The notes under the pieces: generated by a model
Database searches by the model: none
Seen by the model: only the letters and a program-made list of their open reading frames with translations
Told to the model about the DNA's origin: nothing
Shown here: positions 26,049 through 33,304 of the stretch, in pieces
Numbering within the stretch: the first letter of the stretch is position 1
How the letters are laid out: each line of letters starts with the position of its first letter
Program-made: the position numbers and the translations under genes
Origin: 55-13 sp964501275
Lineage (GTDB): Bacteria > Armatimonadota > Fimbriimonadia > Fimbriimonadales > Fimbriimonadaceae
Direction of reading: 5' to 3'
Length of the DNA: 64,000 nt
NCBI GenBank assembly: GCA_964501275.1
Contig: CAZCSP010000002.1
Span: 62,001 to 126,000, forward strand

Positions 26049-26128
26049 GGAATTGCTTGATTGCTGAAATGCTTGATCGCTGGATTTCTCAAAGAATCTA
26101 GCAATCAAGCATTCGACAATCCAGCAAT
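26049..26128. repeat. Octamer inverted array, copy 2
   Basis: Left-arm units CTTGATTG, CTGAAATG, CTTGATCG and CTGGATTT are followed by a ~10-nt spacer and right-arm units CTAG-CAATCAAG-CATTCGAC-AATCCAG. The arms are mutual reverse complements with a few changes, so the transcript can fold. The array fills the gap between the DUF6760-like ORF and the 98-aa gene. Confidence 0.8.
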
Positions 26129-26129
26129 A

Positions 26130-26291
26130 TCAGAAGTCTCCGCTCAGCTTCCGATTGATCTTCGATATCTCTTCGACCCACTTGTGACGCTCTTTGTGTT
26201 CCAGGTTGAGAATGTCTTCGAGCTTCCAGTGGAAATGGTAGGCGATGAACGCTACCTCCTCGTAGAGCGCCTCCGAGGGGTAGCGAACTAT
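26130..26291 (-). CDS. DUF6760-like small CIS protein lacking a start codon (possible -1 frameshift product)
   Basis: Reading from ATA at 26291 gives 53 residues: YPSEALYEEVAFIAYHFHW, then LEDILNLEHKERHKWVEEI and KINRKL. This matches my memory of the short DUF6760 family found in eCIS loci. In this frame an in-frame TGA lies at 26325-26327 and no ATG, GTG, TTG or CTG occurs before the conserved part. The ORF is in the -1 frame relative to the overlapping chaperone-like gene that stops at 26288. It is either made by -1 frameshifting, started at ATA, or disrupted by a one-base error. Confidence 0.65.
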   Translation of the reverse strand: MVRYPSEALYEEVAFIAYHFHWKLEDILNLEHKERHKWVEEISKINRKLSGDF

Positions 26292-26635
26292 TCCCCCGGC
26301 TGTCCTTCCCCTTCGCCAAACTGGTCAGGGTCGAGTTCGTTGATCTTGCGATAGAACTCCTGAAGAAAGGACAGGTCGGCCGAGAACAGGTTCTCGATGA
26401 CCCCGGTCTCGATGACTTCCACGTCGCCAAGCTGAGTGATGACTCTGGCCAACAGGATGATGACGAGATACGCCGGGTTCGCCTTGACCCTAGGGTCGCG
26501 GAGGGGCGCGATCTCATCCATCGCCGTCGCCAGGCGCATCCTGCCTTTGCGGTGCAGCGTCCCGTCGGAGGACACATACCCGCGAGGCAGGATGAAGTCG
26601 AACTCAGTCTGAAGTCCGCTTTGCGCTCTAGCCAT
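26288..26635 (-). CDS. Phage tail assembly chaperone-like protein
   Basis: The 115-aa protein (FDFILPRGYVSSDGTLHRKG, RLATAMDEIAPLRDPRV, YLVIILLARVITQLGDVE, FSADLSFLQEFYRKINEL) resembles phage tail assembly proteins of the P2 gpE / TAC type that sit after the tube gene. In phages these chaperones bind the tape measure and commonly produce a longer form by -1 frameshifting. The gene follows the tube by 5 bp. Its stop codon overlaps the DUF6760-like frame, an arrangement like the phage G/GT pair. Confidence 0.75.
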   Translation of the reverse strand: MARAQSGLQTEFDFILPRGYVSSDGTLHRKGRMRLATAMDEIAPLRDPRVKANPAYLVIILLARVITQLGDVEVIETGVIENLFSADLSFLQEFYRKINELDPDQFGEGEGQPGE

Positions 26636-26640
26636 TTACC

Positions 26641-27075
26641 TTACTGCTGTCGCTCCAGACCTTCGTGCGCCAGTTCGAGAGACTCGATGGAGATCTCGTT
26701 CTTGGAGGCGTCCAGGGCCGGACCTTGGAACTTCGCAGGCCACGCCTTCTTAAAGGTGTACTTGGCCACGGGCTCGTTCTTCGGGTTGTAGAGGGTGATC
26801 GAGCCGTTCTTGCGGTTCTCCTCGATCAAGCCCTTCTCGATCTGGGCTCGCCAGTCGTGGAGACGCCGGTCGTCGGTGACGCCGCGCTTCAGCACGATGT
26901 TGGGCCACTTGAGGGCGCCGGGAATCTTGTGGACGATCAGGTTGCCGCCCTTTCCGCTGACCCGGTGCTCGATGATTTCGGTTTCTGAATCCAAACCGCT
27001 GACCTCACGGAAGAAACCCTCCGTGATGCCGTCGATTTCGAGATAGAACCTTAAAGCGCCAATGCCTTCTGCCAT
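26641..27075 (-). CDS. T4 gp19-like tail tube protein, first copy
   Basis: The 144-aa protein has the tube family landmarks: RFYLEIDGITEGFFREVSGL, KWPNIVLKRGVTDD, GSITLYNPKNEPVAKYTFKK and ISIESLELAHEGLE. It follows the sheath gene by 14 bp, so it is probably the main inner-tube subunit around which the sheath assembles. It shares fold and end motif with the second copy at 18714-19187 but only moderate sequence. Confidence 0.93.
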   Translation of the reverse strand: MAEGIGALRFYLEIDGITEGFFREVSGLDSETEIIEHRVSGKGGNLIVHKIPGALKWPNIVLKRGVTDDRRLHDWRAQIEKGLIEENRKNGSITLYNPKNEPVAKYTFKKAWPAKFQGPALDASKNEISIESLELAHEGLERQQ

Positions 27076-27089
27076 TGCTCAAATTCTCC

Positions 27090-28937
27090 TTAACTTTCCG
27101 TCTTATCGCCGCCGCCGGACCACTGTCCGATGCGGATGATCACAAACTCTGCCGGCTTCACCGGGTTCACGCCGATCTCCACGTAGAGGCGACCGAGGTC
27201 GATCATCTCCTGCGGGTTGGTCTCGGCGTCACACTTGACGTAGAACGCCTCTTCGGGAACCGTGCCGAACAGCTTGCCTTCCTTCCACTCGGTGAAGAGG
27301 AACGCACTGAGGTTTCGGCGAACGCGGCCCCACAGATCGTGGTCGTTCGGTTCGAAGACCACCCACTGCATCCCGCGCTCCATGGATTTCTCCAAGTAGT
27401 TGAAGAGCCGCCGGACGTTGACGTACTTCCAGCTTGGATTGCCGACGGTTGCCAGCGTTCGCGCGCCCCAGACTCGGATGCCCGTGCCGGGGAAGGAGCG
27501 AATGCAGTTGATGCCGTTCGGATTGAGGATCTCCTGCTCGGGCTTGGTGACCTCGAACTCCAGCGCCACGGCCCCCATTAGGGACTCGTTGGCCGGAGCC
27601 TTGTGAACGCCGCGCTCGACGCCGACTCGGGCATAGACGCCCATGATGTGGCCGCTGGGCGGACAGAAGACCTGTTGCTTGCTCTGCGGGTTCACCCGGT
27701 CCATGACCTTGATCCACGGATAGTAGATCGCGGCTTGGCCGTGGTCGCAGCTGAAGGGAGCGCTCAGAACCGTCTCCTTCATGTCCTGGGGAACCAGGCC
27801 GGGAATCGGGTCGAGGATCGCCATGCGATCGCCCATGCGCTCGCAGTAGCTGATGAGCATGGACTGGACATCGATGATCTGCTGCTTGCGCTTCTCGTCG
27901 ATGTTCAGGACTTCAACCGAAGCCGAATCGCCGATCAGGGTCTCGCGCTTCCAAACGCCCGCCATCAGGTCGGGCACGGCGATCATGTTGATGTCGTCGA
28001 TGACGGAGAGTCCGCCAAGCCCGCTTCGTCGAGCTTCGTCGCCGACGAAGTCCTCCACCTGCACCTTGCCGAGTTCCGCCGATAGGGGCAGGCTCGCGAG
28101 GTTGGCGGGCTGGGTTGCGTCCAAACCGCCGGTCAGGGAGAAAACGCCCGCGCTGGGCCGGGTCGCCACTTCGGTTTCAGTACCGAACTCGACGATCTTC
28201 GACTTGATGCCGCTCTTCCAGTTGGCGGCGGTCAGCGGTTTGGAGTCGCCAAAGCTCTCGCTCTTGCCGTCGCCACTGATCTTGACGCTGAAGCCGTCCT
28301 CGCCCTGGTGCTCGATCTCCACCGTCACCGAGTTGCCCTTGGCCCCGGCGTCGAGAGCCTTGACCGTGTAGGGGCCGATAGCGGCGGTCGCCGTCTTGGC
28401 AGGCTCGGGCAGCGCCGCCTTGGCTTCCTTCTTGAACACCTCAAGGTCCTTGTCTCGGGCCACGCGGACGATATACGCCCTGGCGCCGCCGTTGTCGTAG
28501 TACCCGCGCACCGCATAAGCCAGATAGCTGTCATCCATGTAGGGAGACGCGGTCAGGGATATGTTGTATCGCTTGACGAACTCCGACCAGGACCCGACTT
28601 TGCCGTTTCCACCACCGTTCGCCTTATTCGTTGCGACCATGGCGTTGATGGACTGTTGGGCGAAATCCAACAGGCCCTTCCTGGCTGCACGCTTGGCCGA
28701 GAGAATCTCGACCGTGCTCTTATCCAACTCGCTCGAAAGCGCGGAAAGAACGGTCTCGTCGTCTTCGCCGAAAAGTCGGCAGAAGTCGCTCCAACTGCTG
28801 ATGAAGGTGGGCTTGTTAAACTCTCCACTCTTTGCATAGCCGATAAACGCCGCTGTATTAACGCCTACACCCTCGATCGGCTTACTGCCGCTATCGATTT
28901 CTTCGACGAATACGCCTGGCGCAAGATATTCAGGCAT
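27090..28937 (-). CDS. Contractile tail sheath protein
   Basis: The 615-aa protein has the sheath signature PEYLAPGVFVEEIDSG at the start and the C-terminal sheath core: CDHGQAAIYYPWIKV, PPSGHIMGVYARV, GINCIRSFPGTGIRVWGART, VNVRRLFNYLEKSMERGMQW and the final VKPAEFVIIRIGQW. The sheath contracts and drives the tube through the target. Only one sheath gene is present, unlike the three of Afp. A GGAGGAG site precedes the ATG by 6 nt. It is the first gene of the train. Confidence 0.95.
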   Translation of the reverse strand: MPEYLAPGVFVEEIDSGSKPIEGVGVNTAAFIGYAKSGEFNKPTFISSWSDFCRLFGEDDETVLSALSSELDKSTVEILSAKRAARKGLLDFAQQSINAMVATNKANGGGNGKVGSWSEFVKRYNISLTASPYMDDSYLAYAVRGYYDNGGARAYIVRVARDKDLEVFKKEAKAALPEPAKTATAAIGPYTVKALDAGAKGNSVTVEIEHQGEDGFSVKISGDGKSESFGDSKPLTAANWKSGIKSKIVEFGTETEVATRPSAGVFSLTGGLDATQPANLASLPLSAELGKVQVEDFVGDEARRSGLGGLSVIDDINMIAVPDLMAGVWKRETLIGDSASVEVLNIDEKRKQQIIDVQSMLISYCERMGDRMAILDPIPGLVPQDMKETVLSAPFSCDHGQAAIYYPWIKVMDRVNPQSKQQVFCPPSGHIMGVYARVGVERGVHKAPANESLMGAVALEFEVTKPEQEILNPNGINCIRSFPGTGIRVWGARTLATVGNPSWKYVNVRRLFNYLEKSMERGMQWVVFEPNDHDLWGRVRRNLSAFLFTEWKEGKLFGTVPEEAFYVKCDAETNPQEMIDLGRLYVEIGVNPVKPAEFVIIRIGQWSGGGDKTES

Positions 28938-28989
28938 TGATGTCTCCTCCCATTAGGACCACCCTGGGGCACGCCCTGGTGTAATTCAC

Positions 28990-29017
28990 AGCATACAGCA
29001 TCGGAACTGCATTCCAA
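28990..29017 (-). promoter_or_regulatory. Candidate sigma-70-like promoter of the CIS gene train
   Basis: On the minus strand TTGGAA and TATGCT are separated by 16 nt, about 55 nt before the sheath start. A 6-bp palindrome with a 4-nt loop (GAATCT/AGATTC) at 29043-29058 lies just upstream and could be an operator. The match is by eye only. Confidence 0.4.
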
Positions 29018-29116
29018 CACTGATTTGCGCATGAATGTTCAAGAATCTTCTCAGATTCGTTCATAACCACGTTTTTTGAAGCGAATCCGGGCCTGGCACG
29101 TCCTTTAGAAATATGG

Positions 29117-30337
29117 ATGGGAGGGGCTGAGCCAATCAAGGCTGACGAACCGGCGGCGGAGCAATCCGCGGTTCGCCCCCGCGACTTGACCTTCGACGTC
29201 GTGAAGGGCATCGGCATAGTGGAAGTCCTCTTCCACCACACGCTGTCCTTCACCGCCCGGAAGTTCACGGATCACCAATCCTTGGAGTGGTGGATCATGA
29301 CGATCTGCAACCGCATCCTCCACTTCGCAATCCCCACCTTCCTGCTGATCTCAGCTTTACTCTTGGTGCGGAGCCTCGCCAAACAGGATCGCCCCAACCT
29401 GAAGAGCTACTTCAGCCGCCGGGTGATGACCACCCTCATCCCCTACCTGTGCTGGACCTTCATCTACCTGCTGTTCCGGTTCTTCGTGCTGAAGTCAGGC
29501 CCGGACATCTACCCAAGCACCTTTCAAGTTCCGGGAATGGGATGGGTGACCGGGCCGACCATCTTCATGAGTCCCGATGCGCGGGCCAGCGTCCTTCTAT
29601 CCGGCAAAGGCTATTTCCACCTCTACTTCTTTTGCGTTCTGATCCAGCTGACTCTGCTCCTTCCTTTGGTCTTGGCGATCCTGAAGCGGTTCCGCCCCAG
29701 CTTCCGCGTGGTGTTTGCGATTGCGGTGGCCGCCCAACTGGCGTTCTCCCTCCTGCAATCCTACTACTTCAAGTTCTCCGCCCCCGGCAGCCTGATTTGG
29801 AGCTATATCCCGTCCATGCTGATGGGTTCATGGTTCGGCCTCAATTGGTCGCGGTGGGACGAGTTGTGGCCCAAGATTCGGACCACGGTTTGGGTGGCGC
29901 TGGCTGTTGGCGGGGCGGCGTACCTCGGGCAGTATGTGTACCTCCTGAACGGCGGCAAGCCCATCAACGTCCTGATCAATATCTCCTTCAACATCTACGC
30001 AACCTCCGCCGCCCTCGCCGTACTGGCATGGGCGAAGCAAGCGAAACGGGATAGCCTTGCGACCCGAGCCCTTGCCTATGTGGGCTCGATTTCCCTCCCG
30101 ATCTTCGTCATCCACCCGATGGCCCTCTACTACCTGAGCGGCCCGACAATCGGGAAGTTCTTCGACGCCGTGCCCTTCACCCCGTTCTGGATTTTCTTCC
30201 CCATCCTGATCGCCTCGATCGTGGCTACGAAGTTCATCTCCTGGCTGAGGCTGGACACGATCCTGTTTGGGCGACGATTGACCTTTGCGCCTTTCCCTCT
30301 GCGGCGGGTTGAGGTGAAGGCTGATGGCGTTGGTTGA
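29117..30337 (+). CDS. Acyltransferase 3 family membrane protein
   Basis: The 406-aa protein has about ten membrane helices. Acyltransferase-3 landmarks are DLTFDVVKGIGIVEVLFHHT near residue 24, with the conserved His in LFHHT, RRVMTTLIPYLCWTFIY, and a late FVIHPMALYYL segment. The family O-acylates sugars of envelope polysaccharides or related small molecules; the substrate here is unknown. It is divergent from the CIS train and has no partner genes beside it. Confidence 0.8.
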   Translation: MGGAEPIKADEPAAEQSAVRPRDLTFDVVKGIGIVEVLFHHTLSFTARKFTDHQSLEWWIMTICNRILHFAIPTFLLISALLLVRSLAKQDRPNLKSYFSRRVMTTLIPYLCWTFIYLLFRFFVLKSGPDIYPSTFQVPGMGWVTGPTIFMSPDARASVLLSGKGYFHLYFFCVLIQLTLLLPLVLAILKRFRPSFRVVFAIAVAAQLAFSLLQSYYFKFSAPGSLIWSYIPSMLMGSWFGLNWSRWDELWPKIRTTVWVALAVGGAAYLGQYVYLLNGGKPINVLINISFNIYATSAALAVLAWAKQAKRDSLATRALAYVGSISLPIFVIHPMALYYLSGPTIGKFFDAVPFTPFWIFFPILIASIVATKFISWLRLDTILFGRRLTFAPFPLRRVEVKADGVG

Positions 30338-30339
30338 TC

Positions 30340-30424
30340 TTTCGGTGGCCCTCGGTGTTTTTCGGTGGTTCTTTCAATTGTGGGGGATGGAACCACTGAA
30401 GGCCACAGAGGACCGCCGAAGGGG
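30340..30424. repeat. CGGTGG-type inverted repeat, locus 1
   Basis: The arm at 30340-30371 (TTTCGGTGGCCCTCGGTG, then TTTCGGTGGTTC) pairs with an arm at 30389-30422 that reads as its reverse complement with about six changes. A third arm of the same sequence is at 41104-41136. The arms lie just after the acyltransferase stop and may act as a transcription barrier or be a mobile repeat. Confidence 0.7.
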
Positions 30425-30532
30425 ATGAGCAATCCTTTATCAAAATCACCTGTCAGCGGAGCCCGTCATCTCCGAAAATCGTTCATGGCAACCTCGCGCA
30501 ACCGCTAACCCTCTCCGCCCGTCTTCCTTTTC

Positions 30533-31066
30533 GTGGCGGGGCCAATCGGGTGGGTTTTTTCTTGGGTTTGGGCCAAGGTCTTTGCGTTTAGTCCGAAGAT
30601 GTATCGGGAGGATCGAAAGCTGGTGGCGCGGTCCTGCCTGCGGTCGCAGGTCTTCAGTCTGGGCTTCGCCGGACGCAAGGTCATCATCGATCCCAACCGG
30701 AAACTGGTGATCCTCCGAACTCGAAAACTCTGGCTGCTCCGCAAATCCCGCTTCATCCCGTTCGACGCCATTCAAGAGATCATCTACACCTACAACGATA
30801 TCGACCCCGTCGGCAGTTGGTCCTGGAGCCACCAAACCAATGACCTGTTTATCGTGGGCTTGAAGCTGGAGAAGGGCGAGCGCGTCCTGCTCTTTCGATT
30901 CTACGGAACCGGCGACTTCTCCAACAACTCCGACTTCCCGGATTGGATGTTCCTGGGCGATATGATCGAGGCGAAGCTGACCATGCAGAACCAAGAAGGC
31001 GAGTCCCGAGCCTACGCCGATTCCCTCAGCGGGATAATCGGCGTTCCGGTGGGCGGGGATGTATAG
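30533..31066 (+). CDS. Hypothetical 177-aa protein
   Basis: I do not recognise this family. The frame opens with GTG at 30533; no clear ribosome-binding site is seen, and an internal ATG at 30599 is the alternative. The N-terminus is hydrophobic and Trp-rich (WVFSWVWAKVFAF), followed by a beta-rich PH-like pattern (RKVIIDPNRKLVILRTRKLW, FIPFDAIQEIIYTYND, LFIVGLKLEKGERVLLF). It may be a membrane-associated protein. Strand was chosen on residue composition; the opposite frame looks like a shadow. Confidence 0.5.
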   Translation: MAGPIGWVFSWVWAKVFAFSPKMYREDRKLVARSCLRSQVFSLGFAGRKVIIDPNRKLVILRTRKLWLLRKSRFIPFDAIQEIIYTYNDIDPVGSWSWSHQTNDLFIVGLKLEKGERVLLFRFYGTGDFSNNSDFPDWMFLGDMIEAKLTMQNQEGESRAYADSLSGIIGVPVGGDV

Positions 31067-31079
31067 CCAAATTTGTACG

Positions 31080-31102
31080 ATGCCGACGCGGAGCGTCGGC
31101 AT
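31080..31102. terminator. Perfect 10-bp hairpin between convergent genes
   Basis: ATGCCGACGC and GCGTCGGCAT flank the loop GGA, followed by TTT on the plus strand. It lies 14 bp after the hypothetical gene and before the oppositely oriented PEP-CTERM-like gene, a good place for a bidirectional terminator. The U-run is short. Confidence 0.55.
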
Positions 31103-31151
31103 TTCCAATTTGAGTTGCCCTATCTGCAGACGTTGCCTTAACGCGGTTTGC

Positions 31152-31895
31152 TCATTTTCGGCGTCGTCTCCACAACGCCACGGCTCCCAAGCCAAGCGCG
31201 GCAAGGGTTGCGGGCTCGGGCACCGGTTGCTCGACTCCAAAATGGTAGGTGTAAGGATCGCTATAGATGCGCTCCCCGGTGGCGAGGTCGATGGCGGAAG
31301 CCTGGAATGTCAACGCATAGATGCCGGCGGCAGTGAACAGGAATGACCCGTGCTCATGGCCACCGACTGTGGAAATGAATTTGTCCGTCGCGTCGATGCC
31401 ATCCGCCGTGGCGAACCAAACGGTGGGGCTGCTGCTGCCACCTTGGAAGAACGAGACGTGCCCACCGGTCGGAGCGGTGTAGTCCAAGAGCTGAAGGTCG
31501 ATCCACTCGGCGGTAATCGGGTCTCGGCGGTCGTCGGTTTGCAGGTAGGTTCCAAAAGTGCCCGCCGGGATCTCTTCAAACCCGAAGCCGAGCCAAGGGA
31601 TTCCGGCGACGTTGTTTGAAAAGTTGCGCCAAATCTGCTGACCCTCCGCCGCGCCGGTGAAGTTGTACACGCTACCCGCCGGATGCGTGAATCGAGCCTC
31701 CACTCCATAGTAAAGGTATGCCTCGTCGGGTGCGAACTCTTCATCCAAGTCTCCCGCATGGATGTGGGGATCCCATTCGCCGTCTTCGTAGCCTAAGCCG
31801 AGGTCGATGTGGCCTTCAGTAAGCTGAACCCACTGGGCGTTCCCGATAGCCGCAAACGCAAGTAAAAGGGACAAGGTGGCCGTTTTGATATGCAT
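31152..31895 (-). CDS. Secreted protein with choice-of-anchor M-like domain and PEP-CTERM-like tail
   Basis: The 247-aa protein has a signal peptide (1-20, ending GNAQ) and a domain like choice_anch_M / TIGR03769: GHIDLGLGYEDGEWDPHIH near the start, and the HEHGSFLFTAAGIYALTFQA repeat near 185-205. The tail is PEPATLAALGLGAVALW followed by RRRRK, the short PEP-CTERM-like sorting or anchoring signal. The Glu/His-rich repeats suggest ligand or metal contact. The protein is probably displayed on the surface; its substrate is unknown. Confidence 0.8.
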   Translation of the reverse strand: MHIKTATLSLLLAFAAIGNAQWVQLTEGHIDLGLGYEDGEWDPHIHAGDLDEEFAPDEAYLYYGVEARFTHPAGSVYNFTGAAEGQQIWRNFSNNVAGIPWLGFGFEEIPAGTFGTYLQTDDRRDPITAEWIDLQLLDYTAPTGGHVSFFQGGSSSPTVWFATADGIDATDKFISTVGGHEHGSFLFTAAGIYALTFQASAIDLATGERIYSDPYTYHFGVEQPVPEPATLAALGLGAVALWRRRRK

Positions 31896-31910
31896 GGTGT
31901 TCTCTCCAAA

Positions 31911-32630
31911 TCAATCTTGAGGGGGCTTTGCAAAGTCGAAGCCTTCCTGCGCCCATCCGTACAGGCGTCCGGCAGGCAGGTTTTTAACATGGGTGTCCGC
32001 GTACACATAGTTCGCGTTACCCTTGGTGTGGTCGGAGCCTGATCGATGAAAGGCGTCAGGCATGATTTCGCTGGTGATCCTCAACCATCGGGTGGCCGGG
32101 TTCGAGGTCGCAAACCAGATGTACGAGTGAACGTGGTCGTAGTAGACGGTTGCGGATTGGCTAGCGGCGATGACCCAAAAGAGCATGGTCTCGGAGGGTT
32201 TCGTCAGGTTGTCGAGGGATCGGGTCATGCCGGGCGTGATCTCGATGGCTTCCATCTCGTCCGAGAGGTCGCTGAGGTAGCCGTTGATGACGTAGCTGGT
32301 CCCGCCGAGCTTGGTGCGCTCCCGGCCCTTTGGGTCGGCGGGTGAGATGCGAAGCTCGTCAACTTTAGTGGTGTAGGGCGTAAGGTTATAAACCCACGCC
32401 TTGACCGGGTTGCCCGAGGCGTTGTGCATGCTCGATGGGGTGCCGCCGTCGTGGTCGTGGGCGTACATGAGCACCGCCGTCGCCAACTGCCTCATGTTCG
32501 ACGCATCCATCGTCTTCTTCGCCGCCTCCTTGGCCTGAGCGAAGACCGGGAACAGGATCGCCGCCAAGATCGCGATGATCGCGATCACCACCAGCAGTTC
32601 GATCAGAGTGAAAGCCGAGCTTTTTTTCAC
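31911..32630 (-). CDS. DUF1559-type prepilin / pseudopilin-like protein
   Basis: The 239-aa protein starts with a type IV prepilin signal (SSAFTLIELLVVIAIIAILA) with the processing site before F and the Glu at +5. The rest has the features of the H-X9-DG pseudopilins expanded in Armatimonadota and Planctomycetota: ASNMRQLATAVLMYAHDHDG and a C-terminal ADTHVKNLPAGRLYGW. It begins 18 bp upstream of a CsoR-type operator and diverges from the csoR-like gene, so the operator may also affect it. Confidence 0.88.
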   Translation of the reverse strand: MKKSSAFTLIELLVVIAIIAILAAILFPVFAQAKEAAKKTMDASNMRQLATAVLMYAHDHDGGTPSSMHNASGNPVKAWVYNLTPYTTKVDELRISPADPKGRERTKLGGTSYVINGYLSDLSDEMEAIEITPGMTRSLDNLTKPSETMLFWVIAASQSATVYYDHVHSYIWFATSNPATRWLRITSEIMPDAFHRSGSDHTKGNANYVYADTHVKNLPAGRLYGWAQEGFDFAKPPQD

Positions 32631-32647
32631 AAAGGGATTATATACCC

Positions 32648-32664
32648 ATACCCCCTAGGTGTAT
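32648..32664. promoter_or_regulatory. CsoR-type palindromic operator
   Basis: ATACCCCCTAGGTGTAT is a near-perfect palindrome of the TACCCCCTAGGGGTA type bound by CsoR/RcnR repressors. It sits 20 bp before the CsoR-like start and 18 bp before the divergent prepilin start, so it probably gives autoregulation. Confidence 0.65.
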
Positions 32665-32684
32665 TATAGATTTTGAGGAAAAAC

Positions 32685-32978
32685 ATGAGAAAAGACGTTC
32701 AGAAGGAAACCGCGACCCGTTTGCACAAGCTTCAGGGGCAGTTGGAGGGGATTGAGAAGATGATGGCGACAGGCCGCTCCTGCACCGAAGTCCTGACCCA
32801 GATATCAGCCGCGAGGGCCGGCCTGGACAAGCTGGCCAACCTGCTCATCACCGAGCACCTGGAGAACTGCCTCGTCAACTCAACCGACGAAACCTGCTCC
32901 CCGGAGTTAGATCACGAAGAGCGAGTCAATGAAGTCCGCCGGACCCTGGACCGGTTCTTGACTTCGATGAACAACTGA
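32685..32978 (+). CDS. CsoR-family metal-sensing repressor
   Basis: I start at ATG 32685, which has GAGGA 7 nt upstream; a TTG 12 nt earlier is the longer option. The 97-aa protein has the DUF156 helices (RLHKLQGQLEGIEKMM, RSCTEVLTQISAARAGLDKL, ITEHLENCL). The metal-binding triad would be Cys33, His58 and Cys62, with spacings 25 and 4 identical to the Cu(I) site of CsoR (C-H-C). Copper sensing is therefore likely. No copper pump or chaperone lies beside it. Confidence 0.88.
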   Translation: MRKDVQKETATRLHKLQGQLEGIEKMMATGRSCTEVLTQISAARAGLDKLANLLITEHLENCLVNSTDETCSPELDHEERVNEVRRTLDRFLTSMNN

Positions 32979-33304
32979 GAAGCTAGACGCCTTTGATCGA
33001 ACGAGCCGAATCGAACCAGAACCCGCTCGGAGTTCTTCCGCACTCGGCCGGCAAGGGCTTCGTGGAACTCGATCGCCCTGTACTCTATCCACCGCCACGC
33101 GGTGCCCCGACGGATAGGTCACAAAAGAGAAAGCCCCTGTCGAGTTGCCACAAGCGACGAGGGGCTTACTGTGGTGATCGGGAATGTTAGTAAAGAGCCT
33201 GCAATGCAGATGAATCGGCCTTCCCATTTGGGCCTCCTCACATAGGGTGGACGGAAGGGACGGTGAGGTTCGTTCGAGGTTTGGTGGACGTTCGCACCTT
33301 TTGA
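32979..33304. other. 326-bp spacer without a clear gene
   Basis: Between the convergent csoR-like and plsX genes I find only the hairpin at 33131-33167. A minus-strand ORF starting at 33227 has a good GAGGAGG site but runs through the hairpin and into the csoR-like gene, so I do not call it. Confidence 0.5.
33131..33167 (-). terminator. Rho-independent terminator of the yceD-plsX unit
   Basis: On the minus strand AAGCCCCT pairs with AGGGGCTT, and the inner CGAC/GTCG extends the stem with one bulge. The loop is 12 nt and TCTCTTTTG follows. Confidence 0.65.

Noticed and set aside
30446..31240. Minus-strand 264-aa open frame over the 177-aa hypothetical
   Set aside because: Composition is shadow-like and it runs through the hairpin at 31080 and into spacer DNA. 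The plus-strand frame has better protein character.
32907..33227. Minus-strand ORF from 33227 with a strong GAGGAGG site
   Set aside because: It reads through the terminator hairpin and into the end of the csoR-like gene, and the product resembles nothing. A short leader peptide is possible but cannot be supported.
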